Shown: positions 26,107 to 35,002 of the stretch, one piece after another | Numbering within the stretch: the first letter of the stretch is position 1 | Layout of the letters: every line of letters starts with the position of its first letter | Assembly (NCBI RefSeq): GCF_030913705.1 | Contig: NZ_CP133190.1 | Location: 5,171,501 to 5,235,500 of the forward strand | Origin: Anaerocolumna sp. MB42-C2 | GTDB taxonomy: Bacteria > Bacillota > Clostridia > Lachnospirales > Lachnospiraceae | Direction: 5' to 3' | Length of the DNA stretch: 64,000 nt | Made by a program: the position numbers and the translations under genes | Notes under the pieces: generated by a model | Database searches by the model: none | Told to the model about the DNA's origin: nothing | Seen by the model: the letters and a program-made list of their open reading frames with translations, nothing else

Positions 26107-27192
26107 ATGGATCGTGATAGCTTTATACAAAGTTTTTTTTTGAGAGAAGAAGAAAAATTGTACAAAAATTTATATCTTCAGAATCCTCAGATTTATGAAG
26201 AACCGATTAGAAGCTGGGAGGAATTTCTAAGACGTTTTACCGCGAATAACAAAGACGGGGAAATAAGTCTGCCACAGTTGCCGCCGACACCTATCGAAAA
26301 TCGTTTTACAGAAGACGAATTTTTTTCTCAGGAAATATTTGAAGAAACGAATATAGTTGTTAATGCCCGCTACTGTCCTGCTTTTTTACACGGCTTGGAA
26401 TTTATTAAATTAATTTATGTGTTTTGTGGGAATTGTATGTTTTACTATGCAGGAAAATGGACCGAACTATGTGCCGGAAACATATGTATTGTAGCACCGG
26501 AAGTAGAACAGACGGTTTTTTCACATTCTGATAAAGATATTGTTATAAATCTGCTGATTCGCAGAAGTTCCTTTACAGAAGCTTTTCCGGAACTGTTAGA
26601 AATTAATGAGAGCGGAATTATTGCGGATTTTTTCTGGAAAATGCTTTATCACAAACGGGGAGGTGAAGTGATGCTCTTTTATAGCAAACCTTATAAACTT
26701 CTGGAAGATGGCGTAATTGAGCTGTATGAGGAGACATTTTTACTGCCAAAAAAAAGCCGATTGGTGATGAAAAGCATGATGATGTCCATATTTGGATATA
26801 TTTTAAGAATTAATGAGGAGGATGCTGTGTTACTAAAGGAGAGTAAAAAGATCGAAAAATATCCTTTAATTGAATATCAGCAGTATATGAAAAGGAATAT
26901 AGATACCGTTTCTTTAGCCTCTCTTTCAAAGGAATTTTATGTGAGTGAGGGATATTTAAGCCGGTATTTTCACAAAGAGACCGGTTATACTTTTAGTCAC
27001 ATGCTATTGGAGATGAGGATGAGGAAAGCAGCCGAATTATTAATCAAAACGGAATGTAATATGGAACGGATCGTTTCTCTTATCGGTTACCGGGATCAAA
27101 GTATTTTCTTTCGGAATTTTAAAGAGACCTATGGTATGACACCGGCAGTATATAGAAAGAAGAAACGTCAGGCAGAAGTGATGCGAATTTAA
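26107..27192 (+). CDS. AraC-family regulator, first of a tandem pair
   Basis: 361 residues from ATG 26107 (GTG 26083 is a less likely start). The N-terminal half is a cupin-type sensor ('GLEFIKLIYVFCGNCMFYYA', 'NICIVAPEVEQTVFSHSDKD'), and the C-terminal 100 residues are two AraC HTH motifs ('TVSLASLSKEFYVSEGYLSRYF', 'MERIVSLIGYRDQSIFFRNF', ending 'GMTPAVYRKKKR'). It is clearly paralogous along its whole length to the next gene, 24 bases away. Upstream of a sugar importer with GH78 and GH2 enzymes, it probably activates that operon in response to the sugar. The terminator at 28267-28292 separates the pair from the importer. Confidence 0.88.
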   Translation: MDRDSFIQSFFLREEEKLYKNLYLQNPQIYEEPIRSWEEFLRRFTANNKDGEISLPQLPPTPIENRFTEDEFFSQEIFEETNIVVNARYCPAFLHGLEFIKLIYVFCGNCMFYYAGKWTELCAGNICIVAPEVEQTVFSHSDKDIVINLLIRRSSFTEAFPELLEINESGIIADFFWKMLYHKRGGEVMLFYSKPYKLLEDGVIELYEETFLLPKKSRLVMKSMMMSIFGYILRINEEDAVLLKESKKIEKYPLIEYQQYMKRNIDTVSLASLSKEFYVSEGYLSRYFHKETGYTFSHMLLEMRMRKAAELLIKTECNMERIVSLIGYRDQSIFFRNFKETYGMTPAVYRKKKRQAEVMRI

Positions 27193-27216
27193 CAGAGAAG
27201 AGGAAAGCGATTGGTT

Positions 27217-28242
27217 ATGGAACTAAGCAAGGAGGAAATCCTCTATAAAAGGTTGTACGAAATGATGCCGGAGGAATGGGAGATACCTGTAAATGATTGG
27301 ACGGAAGTGGTTCATAGGTGCCATAAGAAAGGTATTAAATTTATTCCTGAAAAAGAACCTACCAAAATGGGAAACGTGTTGAACGAAGAAGACTTTTTTA
27401 CATCAAGTGAGGAAGAAGTGAAATGCATAAGGAATTCACGTTATTGTCCTCCGTTTATTCACAGGCTGGAATTTATTAAAGTTATTTATGTTCTTAGCGG
27501 ACAAGTTGTTGTATATCTTAATGATATACAGTATGTAATGAATGCGGGTAATTTCTGTATTGTCACTCCGGGTATTAAACATACTGTTTTTTCAAAGCAG
27601 GATGAAGATTCGGTTATCAATATTTTAATGAGAATCAGCTCTTTTTCCAATGCTTTTTCCGGGATTTTAATGGAACAAAATATTTTATCGGATTTTTTCT
27701 GGAAAATTTTATATACGAAGCACAGCAACCGGATGTTATTATTTCGCTGCCCGAATGATCCCAAATTGGACCGCTGGGTAGAAAATATATTTGAGGAATC
27801 AGAGAGAGAATCCGGAGCCAGTAATTTATTGATGAAGAGTTATGCTATGATTTTTCTTGGCATCGTGATGAGGGAGCACTTAAGCGAACTTCAACTGTTA
27901 GAAGAATTGATGGATGATGTATATGTGCTCCCGGCAATTATTCAGTATATTAAAAATAATTTAAAAACTGTTACCATGGAGGAGCTTACAAGACACTTTG
28001 AGATGAACGAAAGTGAATTAAGGCACTATATTGTCAGAGAAAGCGGATATACTTTTAATTATTTACTAAGGGATCTCAGGCTTCGCAAGGCAGTATATTT
28101 GCTAAAAAACACGAATAAAAGCGTGGAGAGAATCATAGAGGAAGTCGGATATTATAATATAACAAATTTTTACCGCAGTTTTAAAAAACAATACGGCAAA
28201 ACTCCACAGGGATATCGTGATAAAGAGGGAATATTTTTATAA
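27217..28242 (+). CDS. AraC-family regulator, second of a tandem pair
   Basis: 341 residues from ATG 27217, two codons after an in-frame TTG. Same plan as the preceding regulator: cupin-like domain with 'HRLEFIKVIYVLSGQVVVYL' and 'NFCIVTPGIKHTVFSKQDED', and C-terminal AraC HTHs ('TVTMEELTRHFEMNESELRHYI', 'VERIIEEVGYYNITNFYRSFK', 'GKTPQGYRDK'). The alignable blocks run from the N-terminus ('YKRLYEMMPEEWEIPVNDW') to the end, indicating a tandem duplication that has since diverged. Co-transcribed with its partner; the two may act as a heterodimer or respond to different ligands. Confidence 0.88.
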   Translation: MELSKEEILYKRLYEMMPEEWEIPVNDWTEVVHRCHKKGIKFIPEKEPTKMGNVLNEEDFFTSSEEEVKCIRNSRYCPPFIHRLEFIKVIYVLSGQVVVYLNDIQYVMNAGNFCIVTPGIKHTVFSKQDEDSVINILMRISSFSNAFSGILMEQNILSDFFWKILYTKHSNRMLLFRCPNDPKLDRWVENIFEESERESGASNLLMKSYAMIFLGIVMREHLSELQLLEELMDDVYVLPAIIQYIKNNLKTVTMEELTRHFEMNESELRHYIVRESGYTFNYLLRDLRLRKAVYLLKNTNKSVERIIEEVGYYNITNFYRSFKKQYGKTPQGYRDKEGIFL

Positions 28243-28266
28243 TTTATTTAATAAAGAGATATTAGA

Positions 28267-28292
28267 AAAAAGGAAGCGAAAGCTTCCTTTTT
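28267..28292 (+). terminator. Terminator after the AraC pair
   Basis: AAAAAGGAAGC, tetraloop GAAA, GCTTCCTTTTT: perfect 11-bp stem with a T-tract built into the right arm. Confidence 0.9.
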
Positions 28293-28438
28293 ATTATCTG
28301 AAGAGAAATAAATTTATACTGACAGTAAGAGGGGGTATTTTTGTATGAATTATCCAGATATGCACAACTTAAATGTATTATTATAAAAGGTCATATAAAA
28401 CAAGTTTTATATAGAGTGTTAAATAAAGCGACGGAATG

Positions 28439-28466
28439 TATAATGTGTTTGTACATAAAGTACAAA
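28439..28466 (+). promoter_or_regulatory. -10 box and inverted repeat upstream of the sugar importer
   Basis: TATAAT (28439-28444) has no good -35, which fits an activator-dependent promoter. TTTGTAC (28448-28454), ATAAA, GTACAAA (28460-28466) is a perfect 7-bp inverted repeat just downstream. Whether an AraC protein or another factor binds it is unknown. Confidence 0.45.
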
Positions 28467-28522
28467 AGATCCGGATTGTTTTAAATGTTGCTGTAGTAAA
28501 AATGTAAAGGAGGAACTATTTT

Positions 28523-30172
28523 ATGAAAAAAATGTTGGCGGTATTCATGATGGCGGTACTTATGACATCCTTATTGGCTGGGTGCGGTAATAAGGCTGCA
28601 GACAAAACATCATCCGTAAAAGACGGGGAAACAACAACTGAGGATAAAAGTCTGATTCCCATTACCTTTTCCCGCGCGCAGGATTCTTCCATGGAGACAG
28701 ATATTTTTGCAAAAATGGAGAATACGACCTATGAGGAGAATCTTTGGACTGACCTGATTGCCAAGAAACTTGGTTACGATGTGAAGTATTTATGGATCGC
28801 ATCCAGCGGGGATTTACAGACCCAGAAATTTAATGCGGCAATGGCCTCCGGTGAGATTCCGGATATTGTCTGCGTTGGCAAGTCGGATTTAAAACAGCTG
28901 GTAGAATCTGACTTGATCGTTGATATAAAGCCGTACTTTGACAAATATGCCAGTGACTTTGTAAAAGACCTGATTGCTTCAGCCGGAGATGCAAGTATTA
29001 AGGCTGCGACTTATGATGGTACTCAATATGGCATTCCTTACGTGGATTGTGATCTTGAAACAGCTCAGATGCTCTGGCTGCGTCAGGATTGGATGGATAA
29101 ATTAAATCTCCAGGCACCTAAGTCACTGGATGAACTGAAGAATATTCTGAAAGCGTTTAAAGATTATGTTGGAGACGGTGCGGTTGGTCTTGCTGTAAGC
29201 AGTGATATTTATGGTAATACCTTCGATATCAAAGGCTGGACCAATGCTTATGGCGCTTATCCGGGATATTGGATAAAGGATGCAAACGGAAATCTAGAGT
29301 ATGGAAGCACGACACCTAAGATGAAAGAAGCACTGGGCGGACTTGCCGAGTTATATAAAGATGGTCTTCTTGATCCCGAATTCTATGTAAATGACAGTGA
29401 TAAAGCCAAGGAAGCATTAGTGAACGGAAAATGCGGTGCAATATATGGTTATCATGCAACTTCCCTATGGCCGCTGCAGGACACGGTAGATGCAGATCCG
29501 AATGCAGACTGGATGCCCTATATGATTCCCATGAAAGAAGCGGGGGAGACAATCACACCTGGTATTCATATGTGTACCGGAAGCTGGTATGCTGTCAGCA
29601 AGAATTGTAAACATCCGGAAGCTTTGATTCAAATGTTGAATTTGTACTGTGAAAAAGTTTTGGACCCTGAATTAAACGAATATAAAGTATATGCAAATCC
29701 GGGAAATGGTTTGGAGGGCGTATGGAGACTTTCGCCGGTAACCATTAACAGTCCTAATAAGAATCAGGTAACCGCAAAGGCAATTGAGGAACCGTTAAAG
29801 ACCGGAGATCCCGGAAAACTTACCGGAGAACAGTACTCCATGTGGGATTACAGCTATAAAGCGCTCAAAGGGGATAAAACACTGTGGGGCTGGAACAGGG
29901 TCTTTGGTGAAAACGGCTCTCAGCAGTTATTGATGGCTTATCAAAACAGCAGCAATGTTGAACTGGTGTATGATAATTTTGTCGGAGCACCGGGCGAAAT
30001 TATGGCCTCAACAAAATCCACCCTGGATGATATGTTAGATCAGGAATTCCTTAAGATAATAGCAGGTCAGAGCTCTCTGGATTCTTTTGATAAAGTTGTG
30101 AATGACTGGAAAACAGCTGGCGGGGACAAAATGACAGCAGAAGTCAATGAATGGTATTCCGAAAACAAATAA
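28523..30172 (+). CDS. Sugar ABC transporter substrate-binding lipoprotein (LplA type)
   Basis: A 549-residue extracellular lipoprotein. The signal peptide 'MLAVFMMAVLMTSLLAGCGN' ends in a lipobox, with the acylated cysteine at about residue 21, followed by a Thr/Lys-rich linker. The body is a large (about 500-residue) solute-binding protein of the group that includes Bacillus LplA, with 'MASGEIPDIVCVGKSDLKQL', 'WLRQDWMDKLNLQAPKSLDE' and 'GSWYAVSKNCKHPEALIQML'. AAAGGAGGA precedes ATG. It is the first gene of an operon with two permeases, a GH78 and a GH2 enzyme, so it probably captures a rhamnose-containing oligosaccharide; that ligand is inferred. Confidence 0.92.
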   Translation: MKKMLAVFMMAVLMTSLLAGCGNKAADKTSSVKDGETTTEDKSLIPITFSRAQDSSMETDIFAKMENTTYEENLWTDLIAKKLGYDVKYLWIASSGDLQTQKFNAAMASGEIPDIVCVGKSDLKQLVESDLIVDIKPYFDKYASDFVKDLIASAGDASIKAATYDGTQYGIPYVDCDLETAQMLWLRQDWMDKLNLQAPKSLDELKNILKAFKDYVGDGAVGLAVSSDIYGNTFDIKGWTNAYGAYPGYWIKDANGNLEYGSTTPKMKEALGGLAELYKDGLLDPEFYVNDSDKAKEALVNGKCGAIYGYHATSLWPLQDTVDADPNADWMPYMIPMKEAGETITPGIHMCTGSWYAVSKNCKHPEALIQMLNLYCEKVLDPELNEYKVYANPGNGLEGVWRLSPVTINSPNKNQVTAKAIEEPLKTGDPGKLTGEQYSMWDYSYKALKGDKTLWGWNRVFGENGSQQLLMAYQNSSNVELVYDNFVGAPGEIMASTKSTLDDMLDQEFLKIIAGQSSLDSFDKVVNDWKTAGGDKMTAEVNEWYSENK

Positions 30173-30306
30173 AAATGTTTTAAGTGATAAGGGATAGCGA
30201 GAGGGATGGTAAATCCCTCTTCCTTTCCATCCTCCTGTTGCAGGCAATTGTTAAACATGTCTGCTGCAGGAAGATGGAAAAAGCCATGTCGTGGAGGAAG
30301 AACAAT

Positions 30307-31242
30307 ATGAACAATAAAAAAAGATATGCAAATAGAAAATATACCTTATCCGTTTTCAGAAGGGAACTGCCCTTGCATCTGATGCTGCTGCCGGGACTGA
30401 TTTTAATTGCAGTGTTTAGTTATACACCAATGGCAGGGCTGATAATTGCGTTTCAGAAGTTTATTCCCAGTAAAGGAATGTTTGGAAACCAAAAATGGGT
30501 GGGTTTTGATAACTTTACCTATGTGTTCGGACTGCCCGGTTTTGATCAGGCTATAAAAAATACGATTATTATTGCATTCTGGAAAATCCTCTTAGGATTA
30601 CTTGTTCCGATAATTTTTGCACTTCTTTTAAATGAAGTACAAAAAAACAGTTTTAAAAGATCAATACAGACAATTGTATATCTACCGTATTTTTTATCCT
30701 GGGTTGTTCTTGGAGGAATTTTTTTAGATATGCTTTCACCGAGCACGGGTATTATTAATCATATCATTCATCAGTTTGGAGGCCAGGACATTTTCTTCCT
30801 GGGGGACAACCGGTATTTTAAACCGACACTGATTACCACAGATATCTGGAAAAATTTTGGATATGGTGCGATTGTATATCTGGCTGCGATTTTGGGAATT
30901 GATACGGATCTTTATGAAGCCGCACAGATTGACGGTGCAAACCGGTGGCGGCAGACCTGGCATGTGACACTTCCGGGTATGAGAATGATTATTGTGCTGA
31001 TGTTGGTTTTAAGCCTTGGCAACGTATTAAATGCAGGATTTGATCAGGTATTTAATATGTATAGCAAAGCAGTTTATGAATCAGGGGATATACTGGATAC
31101 CTTTGTCTACCGGATGGGTTTGATTGACGCTCAGTATGGACCTGCTACGGCTGTTGGTTTATTTAAATCGATAATCTCTACAATGTTTATTTCCGTTTCT
31201 TACTATTTGGCTTATAAATTTGCAGATTACCGCATTTTCTAG
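30307..31242 (+). CDS. Sugar ABC transporter permease (LplB type)
   Basis: 311 residues from ATG 30307, which has GGAGG at 30293-30297; the frame is open to 30184 but without a ribosome site. About six membrane helices, starting 'LHLMLLPGLILIAVFSYTPM'. The EAA loop that contacts the ATPase reads 'YEAAQIDGANRWRQTWHVTLPG' in part. It pairs with the next gene as the heterodimeric channel for the binding protein upstream. There is no ATPase gene in this operon, as usual for these systems, which share a multitask ATPase. Confidence 0.92.
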   Translation: MNNKKRYANRKYTLSVFRRELPLHLMLLPGLILIAVFSYTPMAGLIIAFQKFIPSKGMFGNQKWVGFDNFTYVFGLPGFDQAIKNTIIIAFWKILLGLLVPIIFALLLNEVQKNSFKRSIQTIVYLPYFLSWVVLGGIFLDMLSPSTGIINHIIHQFGGQDIFFLGDNRYFKPTLITTDIWKNFGYGAIVYLAAILGIDTDLYEAAQIDGANRWRQTWHVTLPGMRMIIVLMLVLSLGNVLNAGFDQVFNMYSKAVYESGDILDTFVYRMGLIDAQYGPATAVGLFKSIISTMFISVSYYLAYKFADYRIF

Positions 31243-31257
31243 AAGGAGGGAAGCAGA

Positions 31258-32139
31258 ATGAAAAAATTAACTACGGGAAGGCTGGTTTTTCAGATTATCA
31301 ATTATACTATTTTGATAATTCTGGCTGTGCTGTGCCTGTTTCCCTTATTAAATATACTTGCTATGTCATTTTCCAGTGCAACAGCGGTATCTACAGGTAA
31401 GGTATCATTACTGCCTGTGGATTTTAATATACATGCGTATGAGTATGTAATCGGAAAAAAAGATTTCTGGAATTCCTTGTTAAAATCAGTGGAAAGAGTG
31501 GTTATAGGCGTTCCTTTGATGATGTTAATTACAATAATGACAGCATATCCGTTATCAAAGGATAAGGAACAATTGAGGTTAAGAGGTGTGTATGTCTGGG
31601 TGTTTTTCTTTACTATGTTGTTCTCAGGGGGGTTGATTCCAGGTTATATGCTGATTCAGAATCTGCATATGATGGATACCATATGGGCTTTGGTTTTACC
31701 CTTAGCGGTGCCGGTATATAATATTGTATTAATGTTAAATTTCTTCAGAGGTATTCCTAAGGAATTGGAAGAAGCTTCGCTGATTGACGGAGCAAATCAG
31801 TTTCAGACCTGCTTTCGTATCTATGTACCCTGTGCAAAGCCATCGATTGCAACACTGACACTATTTTCGTTTATCACCCATTGGAACAGTTATTTTGACG
31901 GTTTGATTTTTTCCAATTTTCCGGATAGCTATCCGTTAGCATCGTTTTTATATACGGTAGTAGTTAAAAGGGATATGAGCCTTCTAAGTATAGATCAGTA
32001 TAAAGCATTATCAATGATAGATGACCGGACGATTCGATGTGCACAGATTTTTATAGCATTAATTCCAATCATGCTGATCTATCCTTTTGCACAAAAGTAT
32101 TTTGTTAAAGGTATGACAGTAGGAGCGGTAAAAGGTTAG
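31258..32139 (+). CDS. Sugar ABC transporter permease (LplC/YtcP type)
   Basis: 293 residues with six membrane helices; begins with a helix at about 12-35 ('IINYTILIILAVLCLFPLLN') and contains the EAA loop 'LEEASLIDGANQFQTCFRIY'. The C-terminus 'AQKYFVKGMTVGAVKG' is the signature ending of this permease subfamily and recurs in the second importer at 41420-42304. Preceded by AAGGAGGGAAG. It follows its partner permease by 15 bases and forms the other half of the channel. Confidence 0.92.
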   Translation: MKKLTTGRLVFQIINYTILIILAVLCLFPLLNILAMSFSSATAVSTGKVSLLPVDFNIHAYEYVIGKKDFWNSLLKSVERVVIGVPLMMLITIMTAYPLSKDKEQLRLRGVYVWVFFFTMLFSGGLIPGYMLIQNLHMMDTIWALVLPLAVPVYNIVLMLNFFRGIPKELEEASLIDGANQFQTCFRIYVPCAKPSIATLTLFSFITHWNSYFDGLIFSNFPDSYPLASFLYTVVVKRDMSLLSIDQYKALSMIDDRTIRCAQIFIALIPIMLIYPFAQKYFVKGMTVGAVKG

Positions 32140-32173
32140 GCGCTAGTATGATAAATAGAAAGGGATTATAATA

Positions 32174-35002
32174 ATGCAGATAACAAAACTAATGATACAG
32201 AACTTACTTAATCCGCTGGGGCTGGGGTTATCTCATCCTTGTTTTAGTTATCAACTGGATTCGGAAAAAAAAGGTGACGAACAGACGGCTTATCAGATTC
32301 TTGCTGCCTCCAAAGAAGAATTGCTTACAGAAGAAAGAGCTGATTTGTGGAATAGCGGCAAAGTTCAAAGCACAGATAATTTTGCTATTCCTTATGACGG
32401 ATCAGAGCTTAAATCCAGACAGGAAATCTACTGGAGGGTAAGGGTCTGGGATGCATGGGGGCAGGAAACAGAGTGGAGTACTGCGTCACGGTTTGAATTG
32501 GGTCTCCTTAAAGAGAGTGACTGGATAGCCGGATGGATTGGACAAGGTGATGATTTTGACGGGAATAAAGCAACGGCACCTGCATTTGCAGGAAGTTTTC
32601 AGGTTCGCAACATAGATACCGTAAAAAAAGCCAGAGCTTATATCAGCGGCTTGGGATTGTTTATTGCCAGCTTAAATGGAAAACCGTTATCCGATAACTT
32701 ATTTGAACCCGGAGAAAGTGAGTTCAACCGCCGGGTATTCTATATTACTTATGATATTACAGCGTTTTTGTCAGAGGGGGAAAATGTATTAGGTGTTATA
32801 CTGGGAAATGGCCAGTATGAGAATTTTGCAGCGGCTCCGGTAATGAAGATGGGAGACGGCACTCTTTGTTGGAATCACCGTTACCAGAAAGATGATACTG
32901 TTTTTCTAAAGAACGGTATCTGCGGTAATAAAAAGTTAATTGTCCAGGTAGAACTGACCAGGATAGATGGAACCATAGAGACCGCACTGGTCAGCAATGA
33001 AACCTGGAAGATAACAGATAGTCCCATTACGTTTCAGAACTGGTATGGGGGTGAGGATTATGATGCCCAGGCAGCCTTGAAGAATAAGGGGTGGGATATG
33101 CCATGTATTGACAGGACCGACTGGACAAATGCAGTACCGATGGCTCCGCCAAAAGGAAAACTCTCAGCCAGAGAGTTTCTGCCGATCCAAATAGAAAAGA
33201 GATGGAGGGCAAAGAGTGTTGTGCAGCTGCCAAACGGGAACTGGCTGGTGGATATGGGAATAAACTTTGCAGGATTTCCCGTTCTGAAACTTAAAGACAC
33301 CAAAAAGTATGCAGGAAGAAAAGTAAAGATGTACCCTGCTGAGATCTTAAAACCGGATGGGAGCGGTGTGGACCAGGCCTCTTCTACACAAAGCTGCGAC
33401 ACATTGTTTTCCTGCAGTGTTAAGGACTGTTATACAATCGCAGGAACAGGGGAGGAAGAATGGCACCCTGTATTTTGCTATCACGGATTTCAATACGTGG
33501 AAGTAGCAGGATTTCCCGGAATACCGACGGTGGATAACTTTGATGGCTGTGCCGTGAGAGTAATGAATGAAAAATATTCAGATTTTAAAACAAATAATGA
33601 TTTACTGAATAAAATTAATGAAATTACCGACCGTTCCATTGAGAGCAATATGATGTCCAGTTTTACCGATTGTCCTCAAATCGAGAAATTAGGCTGGCTT
33701 GAAACGACACATCTCATGTTTTCTGCTATGGCAGCCGGCTATGATATACGTAGCTGGATCCCCAAAATAGTTCAGGATATGCAGGATGCACAGATATCAG
33801 AAGATATTCTGGCTGTGCCGCCTATGGAAGCGGATAGTAAGAAGTATCCGGGTTTTGATTTTAAGAGGCTTTCCAACAAGGAAACAGAGGGCATCGGGTT
33901 TATACCGGCAATAGCTCCTGAATATCATCGTATCGGCAGATTGTTTAAAGACCCCAACTGGGGAGGGGCAGGTATTATGACACCCTGGTATTATTACCTG
34001 GAATATGGAGATGCCGGGATGTTAAAAAGTGCTTACCCGATGATGTGCGGCTATTTGGAGCACCTTAAGCAATCAGCCCATAACGGTATACTAAAAGGTT
34101 ATGCTCACATGGGAGAATGGGGTCAGTTAAATGAAAATACACCTGTGGTACTGGTGGCTACCTGTGCCTTTTATCTTCAGACTGTCACAGTAAGTAAGGT
34201 TTCTCAAATCCTGGGAGAGAAAGAAAAGGAGAAGAAATATCTAAAGCTGGCAGAAACTATCAGAGCCGGATTTTATGAGGATAAAGAATGCTATCAGCCG
34301 GATAAAGAAACTTATGGAAATGACAGTCAGGCCAGCTATGGATGCGCTCTTTTTTCAGGAATTATAAAACCCGAGAAGAAAGAAGCTGCTCTTATGAAAC
34401 TATTGGAAGCCATCAACAGAGCCGGAGATCATCTGACTTCGGGAGAAGTAGGTCTAAAACAGGTTTTTCATGCCCTGGCCTCAGCCGGTAAGAATGATGT
34501 TGTATATCGGATGGTCATGAATCCAACGGAACCAAGTTACCGTCATCATGTGGATCAGGGATTGACAACACTGCCGGAATTCTGGAATTATACGGAGCTT
34601 TGGAATGGTTTGGGGCGTTCCCGCAATCATGCTATGATGGGACATGTAAAAGAATGGATATTCCGGTTTGTCCTGGGAATCAAACCTTTAGAACCAGGAT
34701 ACCGAAAGATTGAAATGAAACCATATATCCAGGAAAATATTAATTCTATAAAAGGTTCAGTGTTCACGGTACGTGGAAAAGTAAAGTTATCCTGCTGCGA
34801 ACAAAAGGGTGGAATTGAAATGGAAGTTGTGATCCCTGTTGGAAGCAGGGCGGATATCTATATCCCATGTAAACCTGAGGAGGTTCTTAGCCTGGAGGGA
34901 GAGTTCGGTGAAACAGGGGAAGTATTAGAAGAAGGATACATAAGAATCAGCAATATACCATCTGGGAGTTATAGATGGAGAGTTAAAAGGAGAAAAGTAT
35001 GA
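32174..35002 (+). CDS. GH78 alpha-L-rhamnosidase
   Basis: A 942-residue intracellular enzyme (no signal peptide) releasing terminal alpha-L-rhamnose. Order: N-terminal fibronectin-like domain ('AYQILAASKEELL', 'IYWRVRVWDAWGQETEWS'), a beta-sandwich ('ARAYISGLGLFIASLNGKPL'), a further beta domain, the (alpha/alpha)6 catalytic barrel (about 480-830) and a C-terminal beta domain. The catalytic region reads 'DCPQIEKLGWLETTHLM' (Asp499, Glu504), the form in the GH78 branch that has EKLGWLE rather than DERLGWTGD. Near the end of the barrel, 'TTLPEFWNYTELWNGLGRSRNHAMMG' carries the conserved Glu and His. It overlaps the GH2 gene by four bases (ATGA). Confidence 0.88.
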   Translation: MQITKLMIQNLLNPLGLGLSHPCFSYQLDSEKKGDEQTAYQILAASKEELLTEERADLWNSGKVQSTDNFAIPYDGSELKSRQEIYWRVRVWDAWGQETEWSTASRFELGLLKESDWIAGWIGQGDDFDGNKATAPAFAGSFQVRNIDTVKKARAYISGLGLFIASLNGKPLSDNLFEPGESEFNRRVFYITYDITAFLSEGENVLGVILGNGQYENFAAAPVMKMGDGTLCWNHRYQKDDTVFLKNGICGNKKLIVQVELTRIDGTIETALVSNETWKITDSPITFQNWYGGEDYDAQAALKNKGWDMPCIDRTDWTNAVPMAPPKGKLSAREFLPIQIEKRWRAKSVVQLPNGNWLVDMGINFAGFPVLKLKDTKKYAGRKVKMYPAEILKPDGSGVDQASSTQSCDTLFSCSVKDCYTIAGTGEEEWHPVFCYHGFQYVEVAGFPGIPTVDNFDGCAVRVMNEKYSDFKTNNDLLNKINEITDRSIESNMMSSFTDCPQIEKLGWLETTHLMFSAMAAGYDIRSWIPKIVQDMQDAQISEDILAVPPMEADSKKYPGFDFKRLSNKETEGIGFIPAIAPEYHRIGRLFKDPNWGGAGIMTPWYYYLEYGDAGMLKSAYPMMCGYLEHLKQSAHNGILKGYAHMGEWGQLNENTPVVLVATCAFYLQTVTVSKVSQILGEKEKEKKYLKLAETIRAGFYEDKECYQPDKETYGNDSQASYGCALFSGIIKPEKKEAALMKLLEAINRAGDHLTSGEVGLKQVFHALASAGKNDVVYRMVMNPTEPSYRHHVDQGLTTLPEFWNYTELWNGLGRSRNHAMMGHVKEWIFRFVLGIKPLEPGYRKIEMKPYIQENINSIKGSVFTVRGKVKLSCCEQKGGIEMEVVIPVGSRADIYIPCKPEEVLSLEGEFGETGEVLEEGYIRISNIPSGSYRWRVKRRKV

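Noticed and set aside
30184..30306. Extended N-terminus of the first permease
   Set aside because: Forty-one extra residues without membrane character or ribosome site; GGAGG is placed for ATG 30307.
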